This document shows, one piece after another, positions 1-5,284 of a stretch of 7,372 bases of DNA (positions within the stretch are counted from its first letter, which is position 1; every line of letters starts with the position of its first letter). The notes under the pieces were generated by a model. The model had not been told where the DNA came from, did no database searches, and saw nothing but the letters and a program-made list of their open reading frames with translations. Made by a program: the position numbers and the translations under genes. This DNA comes from Candidatus Borrarchaeota archaeon (lineage in GTDB: Archaea; Asgardarchaeota; Sifarchaeia; Borrarchaeales; Borrarchaeaceae), in the NCBI GenBank assembly GCA_016840645.1, contig JAEORY010000188.1, forward strand, positions 1 through 7,372, given 5' to 3'.

Positions 1-137
1 GGCTCATCAAAGTCAACCAATTCAACATCGAGATCTTGAATTTTCTTTCTTATCTTGATAACATCTTCTTTCGATTTTCTGCTGTCCAACGCCTCTGATG
101 CAGTTGAAACCAACCCCAATCTCAATTTCTTTTTCAT
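1..137 (-). CDS. 5' end of an unidentified gene (partial, runs off the window)
   Basis: An open frame of 45 codons starts at ATG 137-135 and continues off the left edge. AGGAG (150-146) lies 8 bases before the ATG, which makes this a convincing start. The protein begins MKKKLRLGLVSTASEALD, a positively charged start followed by a short beta-strand-like 'LRLGLVST', then a charged helix (about residues 20-35) and a second strand 'VELVDFD'. That strand-helix-strand opening would suit a Rossmann-like fold. It loosely resembles the N-terminus of L-fucose/L-arabinose isomerase-like proteins, but 45 residues are too few to name it. It lies 47 bases after the second mttB-like gene, so it is probably the next cistron of the same operon. 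No signal peptide is apparent, so it is probably cytoplasmic. The gene is very likely real; its function is unknown. Confidence 0.7.
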   Translation of the reverse strand, partial: MKKKLRLGLVSTASEALDSRKSKEDVIKIRKKIQDLDVELVDFDE

Positions 138-162
138 GTGGGTAACTCCTTTTTATAATATG

Positions 163-175
163 TTCACATTGTGAA
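163..175. repeat. Short perfect inverted repeat TTCACA-N-TGTGAA in an intergenic gap
   Basis: TTCACATTGTGAA has 6-bp arms around one central base. It sits in the 47-base gap between the mttB-like stop (185) and the next start (137), just upstream of an AT-rich stretch and the AGGAG site. The arms could be half-sites for a dimeric regulator. The one-base loop makes an RNA hairpin of the full arms impossible, and there is no suitable U-tract, so it is not a terminator. A chance palindrome is also possible. Confidence 0.35.
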
Positions 176-184
176 AAAAAGTGA

Positions 185-1618
185 TTACCGACTCCTTTCA
201 ATAACACTCCTCTTTCTAATTTCTGATATTTCTTTCCGCTTTGCTTCTTCAATTTGAGGAGGCTCATGATGTGCAAGAAGCTCTCTTGACCGTGCATTTA
301 TCCGCCTGGCCAGCGTAAGACCGCCTTTTTCCTTCCAATGTGCAAAGTTAGACCTGTCCATCATTTTCATAGGGGTAATTTCTTCTCTAAAATAACGAAG
401 TGTATGATCATCGGTGAGAAAGTTCCCTCCCGGACCCACATCATCGATTACCTGTACCGCAAGCGTGTCCGGATTGACTTCAATACCGCGAAGAACTCTT
501 CGAACCATATTCAAAATTTCATCAGTGAGAACCACCATATCTATTGACCCGCACATACCGATTTCCATGTATCCGCTATCATGCACCATATTCAATCCTG
601 CAAGAGCATTCATCACACAACTGAAAGTAGATTCAATTGCTGCTTGTTCATCAACGATTTTTGAGTCAGTGAGTCCAGCTGTTCCCCAACTGGGCAACCC
701 ATAATATTGAAGCACTTCTGCATGCGCAGCATTCCCGAGACTAAACTCCGGAGGACCGCAACAGAGCGCACCCGTGGACATATCCATGATATTGGTCGCG
801 ATTCCCAGAATCGTCGGGTTTCCAGGATTTCTCAATTGCGCAATGACCAATCCGGTTAGTGCATCAGCCAATGCTAAAACGATCGTTCCCGCTAGTGTAA
901 CGGGTGAGGTCGCACCATTCATAGGTGAAGGGAAATACGCCAGGGGAATTCCTGCATCCGCAGCAACTAATATCTCCTCAACTGCATCCCTAGGATGAAC
1001 GAGAGGACAAATTGGCTCGGGAAAAGATATAATAAAAGGTTTTTCTTTCAGGGATTTCAAATTTCCGCGTGCAGAAGCTGCCATCTGGATGACATCTCTC
1101 ACGCCTTGCCCATCGGAACAGATGAATGCGATTGGTTTTCTTGTATTTACTACTGCCGCTTCGAATTCGTACACATCAGCAACTCCAGGGGTAACATCTT
1201 GAGCAGAACCGAGGGGCATAATCCATTCTATATTCGTCAGTGCATCTGAAACCCTCGCTGCATCAGCGATATCCTCAACTTTTGTTGATCGCCTTTCTCC
1301 GGTTCTCACATCCAGAACATAGGGTGTGGTGGGGCCTGTACCAAAATGAGATTCATTTCCACCTACCTGAAACGCTGTGTTTCCATCCCGGTCATACAAA
1401 CGGAATCTCTTTGGGGTCTTACGAATACACTCTTCAACTACATGAGGAGGGATAAAAACTCGTTCATTTTCAACTCTGCAGCCATGACTATACAAAAGTT
1501 CTACTGCCTCAGAGGAAAAGATTTTCACTCCTGTTGTATCAAGCACCTCGAGAATAGCATAATGTATAGATATTATCTCTTCATCCGAGAGTATCTTGAA
1601 AATAGGTTTCTTATTCAT
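185..1618 (-). CDS. MttB-superfamily corrinoid methyltransferase, non-pyrrolysine (distal copy)
   Basis: A 477-residue protein matching the trimethylamine methyltransferase family (COG5598), in which a TIM-barrel enzyme moves a methyl group from an amine to the Co(I) of a small corrinoid protein in the cytoplasm. Family-like segments include GATSPVTLAGT (235-245), GLTDSKIVDEQA (315-326) and a C-terminal DDHTLRYFREE (403-413). The length is normal for the family and there is no in-frame TAG, so it lacks the pyrrolysine of archaeal trimethylamine enzymes. It therefore falls with the non-pyrrolysine branch, whose characterised members act on glycine betaine (MtgB), proline betaine (MtpB), carnitine (MtcB) and gamma-butyrobetaine (MtyB). 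The substrate here cannot be read from sequence. The start ATG at 1618 follows only a weak GGGG site. It lies 50 bases behind the second permease gene, so it is likely co-transcribed and possibly acts on the imported solute. It is clearly divergent from the copy at 5285-6709. Confidence 0.93.
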   Translation of the reverse strand: MNKKPIFKILSDEEIISIHYAILEVLDTTGVKIFSSEAVELLYSHGCRVENERVFIPPHVVEECIRKTPKRFRLYDRDGNTAFQVGGNESHFGTGPTTPYVLDVRTGERRSTKVEDIADAARVSDALTNIEWIMPLGSAQDVTPGVADVYEFEAAVVNTRKPIAFICSDGQGVRDVIQMAASARGNLKSLKEKPFIISFPEPICPLVHPRDAVEEILVAADAGIPLAYFPSPMNGATSPVTLAGTIVLALADALTGLVIAQLRNPGNPTILGIATNIMDMSTGALCCGPPEFSLGNAAHAEVLQYYGLPSWGTAGLTDSKIVDEQAAIESTFSCVMNALAGLNMVHDSGYMEIGMCGSIDMVVLTDEILNMVRRVLRGIEVNPDTLAVQVIDDVGPGGNFLTDDHTLRYFREEITPMKMMDRSNFAHWKEKGGLTLARRINARSRELLAHHEPPQIEEAKRKEISEIRKRSVIERSR

Positions 1619-1668
1619 TCGATTACCCCAAGGTATTTCAATTTTTTTCCGAACTTCTCAATATTTCC

Positions 1669-2529
1669 TCATCCCTTGATCGATCCAGCGTACAGTCCTT
1701 TCATGAAGTATCGAATACCTACAATAAAAAGTATAAACATCGGTATTGTCATAACGACCATACCAGACATTATCATGGGGAGATCAAGTATGTTTCTCGA
1801 TTTGAACAATATGAGCCCTGTCATCAAGGTTTTCAATTTGTCTGCTTGCAGAAAAACCATCGCGATGAGCAATTCATTCCATACCCAGATTGCATTTACC
1901 ACCATAAGTGTGATTATTACCGGTTTGGAAAGGGGCAACATAATCAACCAGAGTATTCGTAGATGCGAGCAGCCATCAATTTTTGCGGCATCGAGAATAT
2001 CCTTTGGAATAGTGATAAAAAAGTTGGCAAGCATGTATATACAGAAAGGTAAAATCAACCCCACATAAATGAGAATTGCCGAAGGACGGGTATTCAGTAT
2101 GCCAAGTCTCACAAAAAGGTCAAAAAGCGGAATAATCATAACCACTGCAGGTATGACCATGATTGATATTGTGAAATTAAATAAAGTTCTTTTCCCTCGA
2201 AAATCCATGTGTGCAAAAGCGTATCCTGCAAGGCTTGCGAAAATGATCCCAATGAAAACAGAGAAAAAAGTTATGATTGTTGAATTGAGTAACCATGTGA
2301 TAAATTGCTGTCCACTCCGAAAAGATTTCTCAAAATTGGTCAAGACAAAATGCATAGGAGGACCAAACATGTTATGATGATACTCCTGTCTGGTTTTAAA
2401 GGTGGTGACAACCATATAGTAAATAGGAAAAAGTGCGAGAAATGTCATAGTTATCATGATAAATTGTTGCGTTGTTCTACCAATTGTCCTTCTTCCTTGA
2501 GTCAGCCAGAGCGATCTACTCTTTCTCAA
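1669..2529 (-). CDS. CUT1-type ABC sugar permease, MalG/UgpE-like, TTG start
   Basis: A 286-residue inner-membrane protein of the binding-protein-dependent permease family. Hydrophobic segments lie at about 23-42, 80-108, 118-140, 150-172, 202-226 and 254-274, consistent with the usual six helices. The cytoplasmic EAA loop that docks on the ATPase is at 178-203 (DAAKIDG then LPLSKP). The C-terminus, YFMKGLYAGSIKG, is characteristic of MalG-type subunits. The start is TTG at 2529, inside the end of the upstream permease gene. GGAGGG (2542-2537) stands 7 bases before it, and no in-frame ATG lies between the Shine-Dalgarno site and this codon, so the TTG is well supported. The 14-base overlap suggests translational coupling and equal amounts of the two permeases. 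Solute specificity is unknown. No ATPase gene is in the window, so a shared MsmX/UgpC-type ATPase encoded elsewhere is presumed. Confidence 0.93.
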   Translation of the reverse strand: MRKSRSLWLTQGRRTIGRTTQQFIMITMTFLALFPIYYMVVTTFKTRQEYHHNMFGPPMHFVLTNFEKSFRSGQQFITWLLNSTIITFFSVFIGIIFASLAGYAFAHMDFRGKRTLFNFTISIMVIPAVVMIIPLFDLFVRLGILNTRPSAILIYVGLILPFCIYMLANFFITIPKDILDAAKIDGCSHLRILWLIMLPLSKPVIITLMVVNAIWVWNELLIAMVFLQADKLKTLMTGLILFKSRNILDLPMIMSGMVVMTIPMFILFIVGIRYFMKGLYAGSIKG

Positions 2530-3388
2530 TTGCCATCCCTCCCCGAATGCGGAACTGCAGTATGATAAAAATGGAAGTTACCGCAAGAAGTAAAACCGCG
2601 CACGCCGATGCAACCCCCATCATCTGGAATCTGAAGCCATGCTGAAAGATGTACAATTCTGTTATCATTGTCGCATTTGCAGGACCCCCTGTTGTCATCA
2701 CATAAATGTAAGGGAACATCCAACTCAACATATTTATGGTAGAAATGATAACGTAAAATTCTATCGCTGTACGAAGCTGGGGTATATTGACATGAAATAA
2801 GCGTTGCCACCAGTTTGCTCCATCGATCGTCGCAGCCTCAATTAGTTCAATATCAATTGCCATGAGCCTCGCGAGAAAGAGTATAGTTCCGAAACCAAGC
2901 TCTTTCCAAATAATTACAAACATGACTGTCGGAAGTGCGAATGATGGGTTTCCAAACCAATCGACAGCTATTTTTTCCAGACCAATCCATCGGAGAAAAG
3001 TATTTAATATACCATTAAATTGAAAGATGTAGCTAAACACGATTCCTACAACCGGGATTGCAAGGATGTAAGGTAAAAAAATACTGACTCTGTAAAATTT
3101 CCACCCAGCCATTTGATCAAAAAGTAAGGAGGAAAATATTAATGAAAAAAGAACGAGTACAGGAACACAAATGAGCAAAGTAAAATTGTGGCGAATGGCC
3201 ATATGGAAAATTTGGTCATGAAAAAGGTACGAAAAATTACTTAAACCAATAAATGTATGTTCAGGACCTCGGATGCGCATAAAACTAAAACGAAACAATG
3301 TTATTATCGGGTAAATAAAAATTAGCGATATACAGAGGTATGCAGGGGCCAAATAGAGATAGGGTCTTATCTTTTCCTTGAATATCAT
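2516..3388 (-). CDS. CUT1-type ABC sugar permease, MalF/UgpA-like
   Basis: A 290-residue inner-membrane permease and partner of the MalG-like subunit that overlaps its 3' end. Features include an N-terminal membrane segment (about 11-34), the early FIGLSNF motif (46-52), further hydrophobic segments (about 68-90, 100-124, 152-173, 208-232 and 258-278) and the EAA loop at 181-205 (ELIEAATIDGANWW, ending NIPQL). The MTTGGPANAT stretch (231-240) is typical of UgpA/MalF-type proteins. ATG 3388 follows AAGGA with 6 bases between, so the start is secure. The gene lies downstream of the solute-binding protein gene, separated by 220 bases that hold a strong terminator. Its transcription therefore depends on readthrough or a weak internal promoter. 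It lacks the large periplasmic insertion of enterobacterial MalF, as is usual for generic CUT1 permeases. The transported solute is not predictable from the permease. Confidence 0.94.
   Translation of the reverse strand: MIFKEKIRPYLYLAPAYLCISLIFIYPIITLFRFSFMRIRGPEHTFIGLSNFSYLFHDQIFHMAIRHNFTLLICVPVLVLFSLIFSSLLFDQMAGWKFYRVSIFLPYILAIPVVGIVFSYIFQFNGILNTFLRWIGLEKIAVDWFGNPSFALPTVMFVIIWKELGFGTILFLARLMAIDIELIEAATIDGANWWQRLFHVNIPQLRTAIEFYVIISTINMLSWMFPYIYVMTTGGPANATMITELYIFQHGFRFQMMGVASACAVLLLAVTSIFIILQFRIRGGMAIEKE
2537..2542 (-). promoter_or_regulatory. Shine-Dalgarno site that fixes the TTG start of the MalG-like gene
   Basis: GGAGGG on the minus strand lies within the last codons of the MalF-like gene, 7 bases before TTG 2529. 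It overlaps no other plausible in-frame start. The nearby ATG (2536-2534) belongs to the upstream gene's frame. Confidence 0.7.
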
Positions 3389-3451
3389 CTCCGTTCCTTA
3401 AATTCAAAAAATCATTTCTCGGAGATTCCTAATATAAAAACCAGCATTATT

Positions 3452-3479
3452 ATTTTAAACTCATATCGTAAAAAGTTAA
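3452..3479 (-). promoter_or_regulatory. Weak candidate promoter for the permease genes
   Basis: TTAACT (3479-3474) and TAAAAT (3457-3452) are separated by 16 bases, with 4/6 and 5/6 matches to the sigma-70 hexamers. The pair lies in the 220-base gap after the binding-protein terminator and about 64 bases before the MalF-like ATG. The region is very AT-rich, so such matches arise easily by chance. Apart from this and the terminator I see nothing else in the gap. Confidence 0.25.
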
Positions 3480-3560
3480 ATAGATGTATATTGCCAAAGT
3501 ATATAGTAATCCCTTAATCTGGATCTACATGAAATTTATTCTTTTTTTGGCGTGAAATTA

Positions 3561-3595
3561 ATAAAAAAGGGTAGGGAAGCTTCTACCCTACCCTT
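3561..3595 (-). terminator. Strong rho-independent terminator behind the solute-binding protein gene
   Basis: The arms AAGGGTAGGG and CCCTACCCTT pair perfectly over 10 bp (3567-3576 with 3586-3595) around a 9-base loop. Read on the minus strand, the stem runs straight into a T-tract ending TTTTTTAT, the classic intrinsic terminator layout. It begins only about 14 bases past the binding-protein stop codon. Placed between the binding protein and its permeases, it probably limits how much transcript continues into the permease and mttB-like genes. Confidence 0.9.
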
Positions 3596-3608
3596 CTCAA
3601 ATAATCGA

Positions 3609-4946
3609 TCATTCTAGCCATTTCTCATATTCATCAAGACGATCGGGATTTTCTTTTCTCCATTTTTCAATTATCGTTTGCGTTAATTCTGCAGCCCCTT
3701 CAGGGGTCAGTTGTCCTGCAAACATACCCGCAACAGCTACAAAATAGCCCTGCTCATCAAGCATCGTGGGGAAAAAATTTTCCAAATGGGGTCCAGTCTG
3801 ATCTGAATTCGCCCATTCCCACATTTTTTTCAACTGCGGTAATTCTATCAGGTTTGAGTCGAGTTTCTTTGAACAGTGCAACGTACCAGTGGTTTTAAAG
3901 AAATTGTTTACCTGTTCTTCTTGATACAGCCATCTAAGAAATTCAGCGGCTTCTTCCTTGTGCGATGACCAGGAAGTGATTGAATATCCGTTTGTCTCCA
4001 TAAAATAACTTCCTGAAAGTTTTCCTTTTCCCATTGCAGGAATCCGCGCAACACCAACCGCTTCAACACCAAGTTCTTCAACCCACGCTCCAACGTGTGA
4101 ATCTGTCGCAAAAACCATTGCAATTCGTTGTTGAGGGAACAAATCCCATCCCTGATCAGCAGTGAGTGATAGAACATCATCATTGTAATAACCTTGTTGA
4201 ATGATAAACTCCAATCGTTTCCACCAATCTGAATATTTCGGTTCTGTGAGTTTTGCTCTTCCCAGAGCAACTTTTTTCATATCATCTGGACTGTCAAGAT
4301 CCTGGATACCCCAATGTGACACCATCCAACCCCCCTGCCATTGATCTTTCAGCCCCAAGCCGAGAGGAGTGATTCCTGCATTTTTCAGTTTCTTGCACAC
4401 ATCGACAAATTGCTCCCAGTTTTTAGGAGGCTTTTCCGGATCGAGCCCTGCTTTCTGAAATAGCTTTTTATTGTACGTCATCGGCTTTCCTGACAGATAA
4501 TAACCAACCCCCCACACCTTTCCATTCCATAATCTATCCTTATAACCAATAACCTGTTCAATTTCATCCATTGACCAATAATCGCTTAAAGGAGCAATAC
4601 TCCCTGCCCAAACATCTTCCAGGCACCATACACCGCCCCAGAAAAACGCAATGTCCGGACCTTCCTGTGCGGCAGCAGCAGCTTTAAAGGAAGGAATGAG
4701 GGTATCGAGAGATTGTTGGACTGGATCAATATCGATATTTGGATTTTCAGCTTCGTACTGCTTCACAGCGATATCGATCCACTCCGGCATTTTTACCACA
4801 TCCCAGGCTCCCGCCCACCAAAAGGTAATTATTTTTTTCCCCTCTTTTGTTTCTTCTTTCCTACCACCTGCAAATGCTAGACACGCAACTGACAATACGA
4901 GTACTACGCAAACTGATGATAGAACCACTCTTTTGCTTCGTTTCAT
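3609..4946 (-). CDS. ABC transporter family 1 solute-binding protein (carbohydrate type), tryptophan-rich
   Basis: A 445-residue exported binding protein of the MalE/UgpB-like family that would deliver solute to the adjacent CUT1 permeases. I place the start at ATG 4946, because AGGAGG lies 6 bases before it. An in-frame ATG five codons upstream (4961) overlaps that site and would translate it as RR. The N-terminus MKRSKRVVLSS is followed by a hydrophobic core and AFA at 24-26, a likely signal peptidase I site before GGRKEE. Cys22 (SVAC) is an imperfect lipobox, so a lipoprotein in a loose spirochaete style is an alternative. Family-like features are FWWAGAW just after the signal, the early GPDIAFFWGG and the later EEAAEFLRWL. 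It contains 24 tryptophans, unusually many, which could stack on sugar rings or form a cation-pi cage for a quaternary amine. A strong terminator follows, probably making it more abundant than the permeases. Confidence 0.94.
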   Translation of the reverse strand: MKRSKRVVLSSVCVVLVLSVACLAFAGGRKEETKEGKKIITFWWAGAWDVVKMPEWIDIAVKQYEAENPNIDIDPVQQSLDTLIPSFKAAAAAQEGPDIAFFWGGVWCLEDVWAGSIAPLSDYWSMDEIEQVIGYKDRLWNGKVWGVGYYLSGKPMTYNKKLFQKAGLDPEKPPKNWEQFVDVCKKLKNAGITPLGLGLKDQWQGGWMVSHWGIQDLDSPDDMKKVALGRAKLTEPKYSDWWKRLEFIIQQGYYNDDVLSLTADQGWDLFPQQRIAMVFATDSHVGAWVEELGVEAVGVARIPAMGKGKLSGSYFMETNGYSITSWSSHKEEAAEFLRWLYQEEQVNNFFKTTGTLHCSKKLDSNLIELPQLKKMWEWANSDQTGPHLENFFPTMLDEQGYFVAVAGMFAGQLTPEGAAELTQTIIEKWRKENPDRLDEYEKWLE

Positions 4947-4952
4947 AGGTTT

Positions 4953-4958
4953 CCTCCT
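4953..4958 (-). promoter_or_regulatory. Shine-Dalgarno site deciding the start of the solute-binding protein
   Basis: A perfect AGGAGG stands 6 bases before ATG 4946. It lies inside the first codons of the longer alternative reading from ATG 4961, which has no comparable site, so the shorter protein is preferred. Confidence 0.8.
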
Positions 4959-5062
4959 CATAGATTGTTATATTTTTTTCCATCTTTTATGTTTGCACAA
5001 TGCATATTATATCTATTTAAGACTTTTATGAAATAACTATTGATTGTCAAGTTAATCGCCAT
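4958..5062 (-). CDS. Possible 34-residue leader peptide upstream of the binding-protein gene
   Basis: ATG 5062 is preceded by GGGAGG with a 10-base spacer, and the frame runs 34 codons, beginning MAINLTINSYFIKVLN and ending KKYNNL. Its TGA (4960-4958) touches the AGGAGG of the solute-binding protein gene, an arrangement that would permit translational coupling. The peptide has no recognisable domain or signal sequence and is Asn/Lys/Tyr-rich, as expected from AT-rich noncoding DNA. A perfect TTGACA (5050-5045) lies inside the frame. If that is the real promoter -35 box, the ORF is not transcribed from it. It may be a leader peptide or a chance ORF with a good ribosome site. Confidence 0.25.
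   Translation of the reverse strand: MAINLTINSYFIKVLNRYNMHCANIKDGKKYNNL
5006..5050 (-). promoter_or_regulatory. Candidate promoter region for the solute-binding protein gene
   Basis: A perfect TTGACA (5050-5045) and a perfect TATAAT (5011-5006) occur in this AT-rich stretch, but 33 bases apart, so they cannot be one promoter. Possible pairings are TTGACA with TAAAAG (5028-5023, spacer 16) and TATAAT with TTCATA (5032-5027, spacer 15). Either would give a short leader before ATG 4946 and independent expression of the binding protein. Confidence 0.35.
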
Positions 5063-5067
5063 ATAAT

Positions 5068-5090
5068 AATTTCCTCCCTGTGGGAAAATT
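5068..5090 (-). promoter_or_regulatory. Small hairpin covering a Shine-Dalgarno-like GGGAGG
   Basis: On the minus strand TTTCC (5087-5083) can pair with GGAAA (5074-5070), or alternatively CCC (5084-5082) with GGG (5078-5076) across a 3-base loop. Both folds bury GGGAGG, the ribosome site of the possible leader ORF. The stem is short and may be coincidental. A second hairpin, CGACT/AGTCG with a 6-base loop (5106-5091), lies immediately upstream. Confidence 0.3.
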
Positions 5091-5163
5091 CGACTTTGAG
5101 GAGTCGGCTGCGACGAAAGCCCAATACATGCTCGAGATACTCCCCTATTAAAAGGTGAAATCG

Positions 5164-5199
5164 TGTATCGAAATATTAAAGACCCTGGCATACGATACA
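5164..5199. repeat. 7-bp inverted repeat TGTATCG / CGATACA
   Basis: TGTATCG (5164-5170) and CGATACA (5193-5199) are perfect inverted arms separated by 22 bases, within the leader before the binding-protein gene. The centre-to-centre distance is 29 bases, close to but not an exact number of helical turns. It could be paired operator half-sites or the base of an RNA stem; chance is possible. Confidence 0.35.
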
Positions 5200-5284
5200 A
5201 GGCAATGGAGCCAATAATCCCGTAGCAAAATGATTTCGGGTGAGATCTCTGCGTGATCCGTTTTACTCCTGATAGAATAAATTC

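Larger units (their letters stand above)
4947..5284 (-). other. 338-base leader region between the proximal mttB-like gene and the binding-protein gene
   Basis: No long gene fits here. Going with transcription, it holds weak CCCG/CGGG arms (5240-5237 and 5222-5219), a 7-bp inverted repeat (5199-5164), a small hairpin CGACT/AGTCG (5106-5091), a hairpin over a Shine-Dalgarno-like site (5090-5068), a possible 34-codon ORF (5062-4958), promoter-like hexamers (5050-5006) and the AGGAGG of the binding-protein gene (4958-4953). The layout suggests a regulated 5' leader. I could not match it to a cobalamin, SAM, glycine or c-di-GMP riboswitch from their conserved cores. No intrinsic terminator with a U-tract is visible after the mttB-like stop. 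Confidence 0.5.

Noticed and set aside
338..2565. A run of plus-strand open frames of 60-240 codons across the distal mttB and permease genes, the longest at 1346-2068
   Set aside because: They lie antisense to clearly coding minus-strand genes with strong family motifs, lack ribosome sites and have no recognisable protein features.
3908..4270. Minus-strand 120-codon frame inside the binding-protein gene
   Set aside because: It is out of frame with a strongly supported family 1 solute-binding protein and its composition looks random.
5006..5050. TTGACA and TATAAT as a single consensus promoter
   Set aside because: They are 33 bases apart, far beyond the 16-18 base spacing a sigma-70 promoter needs.
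5219..5240. CCCG/CGGG arms as a terminator for the proximal mttB gene
   Set aside because: Only a 4-bp stem with a 14-base loop and no T-tract on the minus strand.
4962..5284. Known riboswitch (cobalamin, SAM, glycine, c-di-GMP) in the leader
   Set aside because: A cobalamin element would make sense for a corrinoid system, but I could not find its conserved core or those of the other classes by eye.
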